Positions 7,907-14,695 are shown, numbered from the stretch's first letter. The stretch: 64,000 nucleotides of DNA from Propionigenium maris DSM 9537 (GCF_027925155.1 NZ_BSDY01000007.1:62001-126000), one strand, 5' to 3'. The notes: a model not told the origin generated them from the sequence alone. Made by a program: numbers and translations.

Positions 7907-8401
7907 TTAAAATTCATCATATCTCATATCATACACTTTTTCAGATATCACAGGGTAAACATTTCCTCTGTCTGTAAAAATCCATGCTGCTCGTCCCTCA
8001 TTGTTTTCAGTGTTGTAACCACCGAAATCATGAATACTCACTTCTTTCTCTGGAAGATACGCAGCCTTATATCTCTTTGTCTTAGGAAGCTTTGGAAGTT
8101 TTGACTTTTCATAATATTTAAAGAATGGAGCAAACTCCTCTTCTAATATCTTTTCCATTTCATCTCCAACTATACCATTTGTAAGTTTTCCACCTTCATC
8201 GAATAAGCTCACTACGGGCTTATCCTCCTTTACCATATACATTGATAATGAAGTCTGTAGATTATACCTATTAGATTGTATCTGAGCTATTTCTGCATCC
8301 TTCGTTATATTTGTAAATCTCGGTAGTGCTATCGCTGCAAGTATACCTATTACTGCTATCACCACCATTAATTCAATCAGTGTAAATCCTTGACGTTTCA
8401 A
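7907..8401 (-). CDS. Type IV prepilin-like protein (pseudopilin)
   Basis: The 164-residue protein starts MKRQGFTLIELMVVIAVIGI, the classic class III/type IVa prepilin signal: short basic leader, cleavage after Gly5, Phe6 then methylated, Glu at position +5 of the mature chain, and a hydrophobic N-helix to about residue 28. The C-terminal globular part is acidic and ends FTDRGNVYPVISEKVYDMRYDEF-like, closely resembling the paralogue at 9450-9914. It should be processed by a prepilin peptidase and assembled in a pilus or a type II/competence pseudopilus; no peptidase, ATPase or platform gene is in the window. Confidence 0.9.
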   Translation of the reverse strand: MKRQGFTLIELMVVIAVIGILAAIALPRFTNITKDAEIAQIQSNRYNLQTSLSMYMVKEDKPVVSLFDEGGKLTNGIVGDEMEKILEEEFAPFFKYYEKSKLPKLPKTKRYKAAYLPEKEVSIHDFGGYNTENNEGRAAWIFTDRGNVYPVISEKVYDMRYDEF

Positions 8402-8505
8402 ATTCCATCCTCCTAAATTAATCTCGCTTACATTTTATTATATAACTCGATATACATCGGTATATTTGCTCTAAATAACTTTATTTATGTATAAAGCATG
8501 CATAT

Positions 8506-8706
8506 TTATGCCTTATTATTTTCCACAAGAGATCCCCAAGTCTCTTTAGGGCAGTTACTTCTTCTATAAGTTCTTTTTCCTATCCCCTTCCATATCTTGA
8601 TATCTCTCGATTTAGCCTTTCCTCTCTTTCTATTACTTCCCCTTGTTACTGCACACTCTAGTAAAACTGTAAGCGTCAACAAAATGAAGACTTTCTTCAC
8701 ACACAT
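8506..8706 (-). CDS. Small exported, basic protein (possible lipoprotein)
   Basis: 66 residues. It starts MCVKKVFILLTLTVLLECAV: a positively charged N-terminus and a hydrophobic stretch, with Cys18 after LLE as a poor but possible lipobox. The remainder is strongly basic (KRGKAKSRDIKIWKGIGKR). A purine-rich site GGAAGCGAGGA precedes two adjacent ATGs; I take the second. It resembles in design the lysine-rich lipoprotein at 10470-10706. Function unknown. Confidence 0.45.
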   Translation of the reverse strand: MCVKKVFILLTLTVLLECAVTRGSNRKRGKAKSRDIKIWKGIGKRTYRRSNCPKETWGSLVENNKA

Positions 8707-8744
8707 CATTCCTCGCTTCCATAATAATTTTCATTACTTCATGG

Positions 8745-8860
8745 CTACAAGCATTTATCACCACAATACGTTCCTTCTTCTTCAGAAGGCTCTCTCTCAC
8801 TTCCTTTCAAACGTTCATTATATAGGTTTACGTTACGTCTTTTCAATTCATCGGTTGAAT
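8745..8860 (-). pseudogene. Possible coding remnant without a start codon
   Basis: A minus-strand frame opens near 8860 and reads DELKRRNVNLYNERLKGSER, then a Glu-rich part ending in YCGDKCL and a TAG. The composition is protein-like (charged, amphipathic) but no start codon or ribosome site is present. It may be the decayed tail of a gene like its neighbours. Confidence 0.3.
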
Positions 8861-9197
8861 TTTAAGGCTATATTAAGTTTTTTCAGTTTTAGTTGATATG
8901 GTACAGACTTGAATGGTTCGCCCCCTAAAATTTTAAAAAAAAGACCCCGGAGGGTCACATACCAAACGTAGAAATTATCTCTAACTAGAAGGGTGTCCAA
9001 CTGAGTGAAAGTAACATAAAATTCTAAATTCAGCTCCAACTTTAATACTCTATCTTTCTCACTTAAATATATATCATCTTGTTCATCAAAAGGTACAAAT
9101 AATAACTATAATAATCCCAACAACAGCTTTTTATAAAACTTTTTCGTCAAGTTAAATCTCAGTTAAGTTAAATTGTGTTAAACTTGAAAAAAATTCA
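8861..9197. other. Transcribed-looking stretch with no intact gene
   Basis: A minus-strand promoter (9198-9225) and a terminator (8935-8956) bracket this stretch, but the frame between them (DEQDDIYLSEKDRVLKLELN... continuing to VRDNFYVWYV) has no recognisable start and runs through the terminator. It is either a pseudogene or a small RNA. Confidence 0.35.
8935..8956 (-). terminator. Terminator of an unidentified minus-strand transcript
   Basis: GACCC-tccg-GGGTC stem (8943-8956) followed by eight T on the minus strand. Confidence 0.8.
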
Positions 9198-9225
9198 ATT
9201 ATAACAAGAAAATAGCATTCATCAA
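9198..9225 (-). promoter_or_regulatory. Promoter-like sequence
   Basis: TTGATG (9220-9225) and a perfect TATAAT (9198-9203) with 16-bp spacing on the minus strand. The exact 21-bp operator candidate lies immediately upstream. Confidence 0.5.
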
Positions 9226-9228
9226 ATA

Positions 9229-9249
9229 GTTAAATTAGTTAACTATAAG
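9229..9249. promoter_or_regulatory. Candidate operator, copy 2
   Basis: Identical over 21 bp to 7723-7743, containing GTTAA-N5-TTAAC. It is just upstream of the promoter at 9198-9225. Confidence 0.5.
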
Positions 9250-9318
9250 CACTTTTATTCCTCAGTAGTTTACAAGTAAAATTCCCTCTATGTTTTTTCA
9301 TGATTCCACCATTCAATT

Positions 9319-9340
9319 AAAAAAGGAGCCTTTCAGCCCC
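9319..9340 (-). terminator. Terminator after the second prepilin operon
   Basis: GGGGCT-gaaa-GGCTCC stem followed by TTTTTT on the minus strand, ten bases after the stop of the small ORF at 9350. Confidence 0.75.
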
Positions 9341-9349
9341 TTCTAATAT

Positions 9350-9439
9350 TTATATTATTGCAGATTTTCTTAACTCTTTTTCATCTATAAAATTATCAAT
9401 TGTAAAATCTTTAAATATCTTTCCTAGAATATAAACCAT
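9350..9439 (-). CDS. 29-aa ORF downstream of the second prepilin
   Basis: ATG at 9439 follows AAGGAGATATTG. The peptide starts MVYILGKIFKDFTIDN and ends KSAII; it is amphipathic rather than a clear membrane helix. It lies 10 nt after the prepilin-like gene and right before a terminator, the same position as the micro-protein at 7818-7892. Function unknown. Confidence 0.45.
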   Translation of the reverse strand: MVYILGKIFKDFTIDNFIDEKELRKSAII

Positions 9440-9449
9440 CAATATCTCC

Positions 9450-9914
9450 TTAAAATTTATCAAATCTTATACCAAGATCTTCTTCTCTTATCACAGGATA
9501 CACTCTACCTTCATTAGTTACAGCCCATCCAGCATTATCACTAAAAGTAAAATCATCATATCCATAATCTCTGAAATCTTCATATATCAAATCATTATTA
9601 GTAACTAAGATTATATTGTTATATCCAGTTGTTGGTATAGATGGGATCTTACCATTCATATAATTATTTTTTAAATTATTAAATTCATTTTCTTTTATTG
9701 AATATTTTCCGTTTTCAAATAAATCTTTAATTTCTCTATCCTCTTTTATCGTCAACATACTAAATGCCGTTTCTAGATTCCTTTTATTAGCTTGGATCTG
9801 GGCTATCTTAGCATCTTTCGTGATATTCATAAATCTCGGTATAGCTATTGCTGATAAAATTCCTATTATTGATATAACTACCATTAATTCAATTAGTGTG
9901 AACCCTTTTTTCAT
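9450..9914 (-). CDS. Type IV prepilin-like protein, paralogue
   Basis: 154 residues starting MKKGFTLIELMVVISIIGIL, with a leader of four residues (cleavage after Gly4) and the conserved Glu. The mid part (IPRFMNITKDAKIAQIQANK) and the tail (WAVTNEGRVYPVIREEDLG) are near copies of those in the protein at 7907-8401, so the two arose by duplication and diverged in the central domain. Same inferred role as a pilus or pseudopilus subunit. Its gene is preceded by a micro-protein 10 nt upstream. Confidence 0.9.
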   Translation of the reverse strand: MKKGFTLIELMVVISIIGILSAIAIPRFMNITKDAKIAQIQANKRNLETAFSMLTIKEDREIKDLFENGKYSIKENEFNNLKNNYMNGKIPSIPTTGYNNIILVTNNDLIYEDFRDYGYDDFTFSDNAGWAVTNEGRVYPVIREEDLGIRFDKF

Positions 9915-9924
9915 TATTTTTCTC

Positions 9925-9993
9925 CTATATAACTTTTTTTATTTCAACTGCGAATATAACTATTACCATGATCCAAATTATTTTCTCTATCAT
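9925..9993 (-). CDS. 22-aa single-helix micro-protein
   Basis: The ORF MIEKIIWIMVIVIFAVEIKK... is a single hydrophobic helix with charged ends. GAGGTG lies seven bases before the ATG and the stop is 10 nt before the prepilin-like gene. Probably an inner-membrane micro-protein; not recognised. Confidence 0.5.
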   Translation of the reverse strand: MIEKIIWIMVIVIFAVEIKKVI

Positions 9994-10060
9994 TTTGACA
10001 CCTCTAATTTTTTTATGCTTCCAATGTTTTTTCTTGTGCTTTTTATACTTACCTTCACTT

Positions 10061-10135
10061 CTATCCAAACACCAACGCTTCACCTACACAATACAGGCTA
10101 GCCACCATTAAAAATGCTTTCATAAATTTCTTCAT
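10061..10135 (-). CDS. 24-aa hydrophobic micro-protein
   Basis: MKKFMKAFLMVASLYCVGEA... begins at 10135, where its ATG overlaps the stop of the upstream membrane protein (TAATG), with AAGGAG eight bases before. It looks like a bare signal peptide or a small membrane helix. Overlap suggests translational coupling. Confidence 0.45.
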   Translation of the reverse strand: MKKFMKAFLMVASLYCVGEALVFG

Positions 10136-10434
10136 TATATATCTCCTTTTAACTCTCTTTTTAATTCTTCTTTTCTGATATCCCAGATTAATCCGTTTTC
10201 TTCGATTTCCAATATATGATCTTCTTCTAATTGGACTCCTTTATCTCTGGCTTCCCTAAGCAATCTGAGCTTCTCCCTCAAATAATCTTCTCTGCTGTCA
10301 AAATCAATTATCCTTAACTTCTCCTCCTGTCTTCTAAACTTTCTATAAGCTCTTGAATTTATATTGTAGAGAAGAAGTAATACTACTAGCATAAACAAGA
10401 CAAAAGCTTTAATTATAAATTTCATAATACTCAT
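10135..10434 (-). CDS. Small membrane-anchored coiled-coil protein
   Basis: 99 residues: one N-terminal transmembrane helix (about 5-24, IIKAFVLFMLVVLLLLYNI), then a highly charged helical region (RKFRRQEEKLRIIDFDSRED onward) likely to be a coiled coil facing the cytoplasm or periplasm. It is in a run of minus-strand genes from the adhesin to the prepilin. Function unknown. Confidence 0.6.
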   Translation of the reverse strand: MSIMKFIIKAFVLFMLVVLLLLYNINSRAYRKFRRQEEKLRIIDFDSREDYLREKLRLLREARDKGVQLEEDHILEIEENGLIWDIRKEELKRELKGDI

Positions 10435-10469
10435 TTATTTTAAATCCTTTCTCCATTCCAGTATCTCTT

Positions 10470-10706
10470 TTAGTTGTATTTCCTGTGTTTTTTGTGACCT
10501 TTCTTCTTGCCTCTTCCTTTACCTTTGCTCTTTTTAACCTTCTTCTTTTCCTTCTTGCACTCTTCCTTCTTTTCCCTTTGCCTCTCTTCACACTTCTGAT
10601 CAAACTCTTTTCTTGTTAGTGCTTCACCTTCAACGATATAAACTTCAGTGTATTTACATCCAGTCAAAGCAGTAACCATTGCCATTATTAACAGTATTTT
10701 CTTCAT
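10470..10706 (-). CDS. Lysine-rich small lipoprotein
   Basis: 78 residues with a clear lipoprotein signal: MKKILLIMAMVTALTGC, lipobox ALTGC with Cys17. The mature part starts KYTEVYIVEGEALTRKEFDQ and becomes extremely Lys/Arg-rich (KGKGRGKKKGHKKHRK). Such tails could bind DNA, LPS or peptidoglycan (speculative). An ATG with AGGAGG upstream supports the start, which lies within the end of the winged-helix gene (53-nt overlap). Confidence 0.65.
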   Translation of the reverse strand: MKKILLIMAMVTALTGCKYTEVYIVEGEALTRKEFDQKCEERQREKKEECKKEKKKVKKSKGKGRGKKKGHKKHRKYN

Positions 10707-11022
10707 GTATCCTCCTCGGTGTTTTTGTTAATAAAACTTCCTTAGCTGTTTCTATAACTTTATTGCATTTAGCTGTTGGCATTATTATCTTTTTATCTGT
10801 AAGGTCTATCCTATTTACGTATCCTTCTATTTCAAGGTAGGTTAATCTTCTACTTATTCCCGCTCTATCTAAAGGTAACTCCTGACTTAGACTATATAAA
10901 GTTCTGCTGCCGTCACGGTATAAAGCCAATATTATAAGTATATCTGTTCTTGAGAGTTTATATTCCTTTTTTAAAAACCCGTATAAATTTGATTCTAAGT
11001 TAATTATCATACCTAATAACAT
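10654..11022 (-). CDS. Small winged-helix (MarR-like) regulator
   Basis: 122 residues. I start at the ATG at 11022, seven bases after AGGAG. Residues ~20-85 give the MarR pattern: KKEYKLSRTDILIILALYRD, then SRTLYSLSQELPLDRAGISR as helix-turn-helix, then RRLTYLEIEGYVNRIDLTDK as recognition helix and wing. A C-terminal tail follows. It is located between the adhesin and the lipoprotein, with all genes in the same direction, so it probably regulates this surface-gene set (inference). Confidence 0.65.
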   Translation of the reverse strand: MLLGMIINLESNLYGFLKKEYKLSRTDILIILALYRDGSRTLYSLSQELPLDRAGISRRLTYLEIEGYVNRIDLTDKKIIMPTAKCNKVIETAKEVLLTKTPRRIHEENTVNNGNGYCFDWM

Positions 11023-11040
11023 ACACAACTCCTATTCATA

Positions 11041-11059
11041 AAAAAAGCCCCGAAGGGCT
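11041..11059 (-). terminator. Terminator after the adhesin
   Basis: AGCCC-ttcg-GGGCT stem with TTTTTT on the minus strand, between the adhesin stop and the winged-helix gene; the same hairpin sequence ends the first prepilin operon. The next gene therefore depends on read-through or its own promoter. Confidence 0.85.
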
Positions 11060-11070
11060 ATTAGAAAAAA

Positions 11071-12348
11071 CTAGTTAAATAAGTTAAACTTATATCCCAT
11101 ACCTGCACCATACATAACATCTTGACCATCTGAAGTAGATACATTGGCGTTTACTCTAAATGCTTCACTTGGTTGCATAGCTAGACCGATTGCCACAGCT
11201 TGAGAGTTTCCATATCCGCCGATTCCAGCACCGACTCCAAGATCTCCTTCATCTAGCTCTGGATATACTATTGAGCTTGTAGCAGCTGACATGGCAAAGC
11301 CTCTGTTCATTTCACTCTCTAGACTCTGAATTCTATTATCTATTCTATCAATCCTATCTGAATTTCTCTGAATTCCATTAGTATTATCTTCAATTTTACT
11401 CGCATTATTTTCAATTCTTTTAGTATTACTTTCTATCCTTGTGGTATTCTTTTCAATTTTCTCTTTATTCTCTTCAGTTGATTTAATATTTGTAGCTATA
11501 GCTTCACCTTGAGCATTTACTTTATCATTCGTCCCTTCAATCATAGCTCTATTCACATCTGACTTTAATACCTTTTTTCTTGTTAAACCGTGCTCATAAA
11601 GCTTCTCATCTATTTCAGCTACTCTGCCTTCTGCATCATCAACTCTCTCTGTTAACTCCTTATGATTTTTATCCACTACAGCTTCTACCCCATCAACTCT
11701 ATCATTAATTTCATTGTGATTTTTCTCTACTCTCTCATCCGTCTGATTGATTAGTCTTTCATGGTGGTTAGCAACGTTGTCTATCTTAGCGTCTATTCTT
11801 TTATTTTCCTTAACCCTTGCTTCATTCTCTGATTGGATCTTAGAACTATTTTCTACAGCCAGGTCTCTATTCCCCTTAATATCTTCAGACATTTCACTAA
11901 CCAATTTAATGGTATCATTTGCAACGCTTTCGATCTTAGCTTCTATTCTCTTATTTTCACTTATATTGTTATCTCTTACCTCATTTATTTTAATAGTGTT
12001 ATCAGAAATAGACTTTTTATTTTCTTCAATATTCCCTTCATTGACCATAGATCTAATCGTTGTATCCGTGATAATCTTTGACGATTTCTCCATTTCGTTA
12101 TTAATTCTGTTTACTTCTACTTGAGCATATACATGATTATTTGATAATGATTTGCTGATATTAGACAGTGTTTCTAAATGATTATCTAGCCTGCCAGAAT
12201 TTTTATCTATACCCTCCCACGCATTTTTGTTTCTTGAGACTGCATCACTTTCTACTCTAGTTATTTCTGCCTTAACTTCTGGGTCTATTTCTCCAAAAGC
12301 TATAACTCCTGCTAAGACTGTTATAATCAATATTAATTTCTTTCTCAT
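11071..12348 (-). CDS. Trimeric autotransporter adhesin (YadA-like)
   Basis: 425 residues. A Sec signal peptide (MRKKLILIITVLAGVIAFG) precedes a long alpha-helical stalk with heptads, including a run of I-x-x-N-(T)-x-x repeats near residues 295-330. The last ~75 residues (from MNRGFAMSAATSS) are the YadA anchor: glycine-rich beta strands GVGAGIGGYGNSQAVAIGLA and VMYGAGMGYKFNLFN, which form the trimeric outer-membrane barrel. No head domain is evident, so it is a stalk-plus-anchor protein. Start supported by AAGGAG. A promoter lies at 12387-12415, and a dead paralogue upstream. Confidence 0.9.
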   Translation of the reverse strand: MRKKLILIITVLAGVIAFGEIDPEVKAEITRVESDAVSRNKNAWEGIDKNSGRLDNHLETLSNISKSLSNNHVYAQVEVNRINNEMEKSSKIITDTTIRSMVNEGNIEENKKSISDNTIKINEVRDNNISENKRIEAKIESVANDTIKLVSEMSEDIKGNRDLAVENSSKIQSENEARVKENKRIDAKIDNVANHHERLINQTDERVEKNHNEINDRVDGVEAVVDKNHKELTERVDDAEGRVAEIDEKLYEHGLTRKKVLKSDVNRAMIEGTNDKVNAQGEAIATNIKSTEENKEKIEKNTTRIESNTKRIENNASKIEDNTNGIQRNSDRIDRIDNRIQSLESEMNRGFAMSAATSSIVYPELDEGDLGVGAGIGGYGNSQAVAIGLAMQPSEAFRVNANVSTSDGQDVMYGAGMGYKFNLFN

Positions 12349-12386
12349 ATTAAAATCTCCTTAAAATTTGTTTAAAACCGTCTAAC

Positions 12387-12415
12387 ACAATACATCAATC
12401 AATTGAATTAGTCAA
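12387..12415 (-). promoter_or_regulatory. Promoter of the adhesin gene
   Basis: TTGACT (12410-12415) and TATTGT (12387-12392) with 17-bp spacing on the minus strand, about 40 bases before the ATG. Confidence 0.65.
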
Positions 12416-12639
12416 CAATAGAATTCTTGCTTTTTTTAACCTGAACTTAACAAAAATTTACATCTTGGATACTTTTTAAAGTATCAGTTCACATTTTGTA
12501 TTGGGATGGATAAAATCTATACAGTTTTTGTTTCATATTTGCATATATTAAAAAAGACTTTTGAAAACATTTTTTAATTTTTAAATTATTGTTATTTGGA
12601 AATAAACGACTAACCACATTAAGAATATAAACTGTCATA

Positions 12640-12930
12640 TTTAACCTTACGTAAAGTTTTATTGTTTTATCGTGGTGGTATACTCTCTTATCTGTTTGAT
12701 CTATCACTCTTGTAGTGTGCTCTGCAACGTTGTCGATCTTGGCTCCTATTCTCTTATTTTCACTTATATGCTGTTCTTTAATTCCCCTATTTTCTTTAAT
12801 CCCTCCTTCATTAACTTTTCAACTCTGGTTATTTCCCTTTGAATTTCTTCATCGATTTCACCATAAGTCAAAGGTCCTGCCAGTACAGTCATGATTAACG
12901 TTAAACTTTTTTCATATTTTTTAATCTTAT
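12640..12930 (-). pseudogene. Dead copy of a YadA-like adhesin
   Basis: From an ATG near 12926, after one frameshift, the frame reads SLTLIMTVLAGPLTYGEIDE then EIQREITRVEK, matching the signal-peptide region of the intact adhesin (LILIITVLAGVIAFGEIDPE, AEITRVES). After another frameshift it reads SENKRIGAKIDNVAEHTTRV and IDQTDKRV, matching the stalk (VKENKRIDAKIDNVANHHERL, INQTDERV). No anchor domain remains. It is a truncated, frameshifted tandem paralogue. Confidence 0.85.
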
Positions 12931-13003
12931 TTTAATAACCACTGGTAACACTATGTCATTTTTATAATTATTTAAAGCAATTCATTCAATATATCGCCTC
13001 ATT

Positions 13004-13027
13004 AAAAAAAGACAGTCAAAAGACTGC
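13004..13027 (-). terminator. Terminator after the 29-aa micro-protein
   Basis: GGCAGTC-tttt-GACTGTC stem followed by TTTTTTT on the minus strand, about 10 nt after the stop at 13038. Confidence 0.8.
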
Positions 13028-13037
13028 CTTTCACTAA

Positions 13038-13127
13038 TTAAATCATTATTATTCTTCCAAAGGACCAGCCAACTATAATTGCATAAACAATAAAAGCTGT
13101 TGTCTTTGTCCTAACGTCACTCTTCAT
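13038..13127 (-). CDS. 29-aa single-helix micro-protein
   Basis: MKSDVRTKTTAFIVYAIIVG followed by WSFGRIIMI. A charged N-terminus leads into one membrane helix. AAAGGAATAGGGA precedes the ATG and a strong terminator follows the stop, so a dedicated short transcript is likely. Not recognised; resembles in size and position the other micro-proteins of this island. Confidence 0.5.
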   Translation of the reverse strand: MKSDVRTKTTAFIVYAIIVGWSFGRIIMI

Positions 13128-13440
13128 TCCCTATTCCTTTCAATTAAAATTTATTAAAGTTTTCAACAAAACAATCTTCTGCTATTTCAAAATCCTTCCC
13201 TCTCCCCTGGTAAATACAAACAGACTTACTAGAGTTCTCAAATACACCATTTATCTAAGCATAGCTCATAATAACCGCTGAATAAATTTCGCAGCAGATC
13301 TTTCCGATTGAGATTATACACCATTAACTTTATGGTAAGCCTAGTATTTTTCATAGAGGGGTTTATGCAAAGGAATTTCTTACCATTAGCTATATGATCT
13401 TATATTCGTTGGAACATAAAAAAAATATTTACGTTTTCAA
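13128..13440. other. Spacer with no supported gene
   Basis: AT-rich, no convincing ORF on either strand and no repeat noticed. It separates the surface-gene island from selC. Confidence 0.5.
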
Positions 13441-13469
13441 TTGACAAAATATCTTAGAAAGGATATAAT
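13441..13469 (+). promoter_or_regulatory. Consensus promoter of selC
   Basis: Perfect TTGACA (13441-13446), 17-bp spacer and perfect TATAAT (13464-13469). Start expected near 13476, about 60 nt before the tRNA. Confidence 0.9.
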
Positions 13470-13536
13470 CACATTGTAAACAAATAATAGTTCAGTATTT
13501 TAGGGGGCTTCAGCCATCCTAATATATACTAGCAAT

Positions 13537-13630
13537 GGAAGTGGATGAGTAACTGGTGTTCTCCCCGGTCTTCAAAACCGTGTGGGCGGCGTGAGTCGTC
13601 GGTAGGTTCGATTCCTACACATTTCCGCCA
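13537..13630 (+). tRNA. selC: tRNA-Sec (selenocysteine), anticodon TCA
   Basis: The 94-nt RNA begins GGAAGTGG, has the anticodon loop in CGGTC-TTCAAAA-CCG giving UCA, a very long variable arm (TGGGCGGCGTGAGTCGTCGG), the T arm GTAGG-TTCGATT-CCTAC and an encoded CCA end. The extended acceptor arm and long variable arm are those of SelC and not of a serine tRNA. It implies that selA, selB, selD and at least one selenoprotein exist elsewhere in the genome; none is seen in the window. Confidence 0.95.
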
Positions 13631-13643
13631 AATAGAAGTAAAC

Positions 13644-13677
13644 GAGTTATTGTTAATAGAACAATAACTCTTTTTTT
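13644..13677 (+). terminator. selC terminator
   Basis: GAGTTATTGT and ACAATAACTC arms followed by TTTTTTT, 13 nt after the CCA end. Confidence 0.9.
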
Positions 13678-13739
13678 ATACACCGATATATCATCTTTCA
13701 AGTTTTTCTTAGTTTAAGGAAGTTTTACTGTAATCTACA

Positions 13740-13985
13740 GGGCAAAAAACACTTAAATAAGGGCTCTATAAACCCTACAAAGGGTTTATAGAGCCCTTTC
13801 ACTAAAATAATCTATCGATCGGTTTTTATCATCTATTTAACAAAAGACAGGGCCAAGCTCTCAGGAGGGTTTTAAGAGTTGAGAGGTACAATCACAAAGA
13901 CACCTCCTCTACTGGCCCTTACAATGGAAATGACGAGGCATTATAAGACCCTTTAAAAATATTGCTATTCAAGGTATAATGTTCT
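13740..13985 (+). repeat. Intergenic repeat R2 (copy 2 of family R), possible structured RNA
   Basis: It starts with a perfect 16-bp hairpin (13761-13796, arms GGGCTCTATAAACCCT and its complement). It then carries 'tctatcgatcggttttt' and a possible multi-stem fold: AGGGCCA (13849-13855) pairs with TGGCCCT (13913-13919), enclosing CTCTCA (13858-13863) with TGAGAG (13880-13885), and GAGGT with ACCTC. The unpaired 'acaatcacaaagac' is the best conserved part against R1. Confidence 0.6.
13761..13796 (+). terminator. Strong hairpin at the start of repeat R2
   Basis: A 16-bp perfect stem with a four-base loop. Only a short T-run follows (TTTC), so it may act in RNA folding instead of simple termination. 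Confidence 0.45.
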
Positions 13986-14101
13986 AGTAGCGTAATCAAA
14001 ATTCTTAACAGGATGCTACCAACTATTAAACCTTAAAGACCTATTGGGTCTTTTTTTATGCAGATAAAAACTTATTGAAGTAGACGGAGTGTGAGAAAAA
14101 G

Positions 14102-14581
14102 ATGGTAAGAAAACTAAAGAGAGCAGAATCTCTGAAAAGAAGGTATTTTGGAGAGCTTCTAAGCGAGAAGGAGATAAAGAAGCATGCAATGAAAAGTAGC
14201 TTTGGAACACAAGATCTGGAGGAGATCTATCAAAAAGAGCTTGCTGGTCATATAGTAAACTCCTTTATAAAGTGGAGTGCTAAGCTGGATATCCCTGAGG
14301 ATAAGATGCAGAATCTTAGCATCATTAAGGGTGAGGGAAAGGATTTCTGGGCAAAGTATTATCCACAAAATGAATCATGGCAGTTCAGAGTGGCCATGGG
14401 AAGTCTGCCAATAGACATCATCGACTACCTGGTACTAAAGGAGCTCTGCCACTACCATATCCAGGAAGAGGGGGAGGAGTTCCAGGCTCTTATGTTAAAG
14501 CATATGTCAGATTATCCTGAAAAAGCCCAGAGACTTAGGGAGATCGAGGAGCTAGGGGAGAAGTGGCTTAGCAACAGATAA
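14102..14581 (+). CDS. YgjP-like (DUF45) metallopeptidase-type protein
   Basis: 159 residues. The C-terminal half has IDIIDYLVLKELCHYHIQEEGEEF, the position of the HExxH-like zinc motif of the YgjP/WLM group; here the usual 'HELxH' is ELCHYH-x5-EEF, so the metal ligands would be the two His and a Glu. The N-terminal basic helix (RKLKRAESLKRRYFGELLSE) is typical of the family's shorter members. Start chosen at the ATG after GGAGTGTGAG. Biochemical role is unknown in the family. It is a single gene bounded by repeat R2 and the R3 hairpin. Confidence 0.7.
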   Translation: MVRKLKRAESLKRRYFGELLSEKEIKKHAMKSSFGTQDLEEIYQKELAGHIVNSFIKWSAKLDIPEDKMQNLSIIKGEGKDFWAKYYPQNESWQFRVAMGSLPIDIIDYLVLKELCHYHIQEEGEEFQALMLKHMSDYPEKAQRLREIEELGEKWLSNR

Positions 14582-14653
14582 CTTTTATCAAAGGTTACAG
14601 CTTCAATCCTTATATCCCTAGAGACATATAAATATAAACAAACAACATAAATA

Positions 14654-14695
14654 AGGAGTGTATAAACCTTTATAGGGTTTATACACTCCTTTTTT
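14654..14695 (+). terminator. Terminator of the YgjP-like gene; hairpin-only copy R3
   Basis: AGGAGTGTATAAACC and GGTTTATACACTCCT pair perfectly and are followed by TTTTTTT. The preceding 'cataaataagg' and the arm sequences match the hairpin module of R1 and R2, but the rest of the repeat is missing. Confidence 0.85.

Larger units (their letters stand above)
13678..14101. other. Spacer with repeat R2
   Basis: No protein gene is supported. It holds the second copy of repeat family R between selC and the YgjP-like gene. Confidence 0.6.

Noticed and set aside
10409..10603. 64-codon basic ORF overlapping the lysine-rich lipoprotein
   Set aside because: It is the same A/G-rich DNA read in another frame; the lipoprotein frame has a signal peptide, lipobox and ribosome site.
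11747..12124. Hydrophobic plus-strand ORF of 125 codons opposite the adhesin
   Set aside because: Antisense shadow of the heptad repeats; Leu/Ser/Ile-rich composition is what coiled-coil codons give on the other strand.
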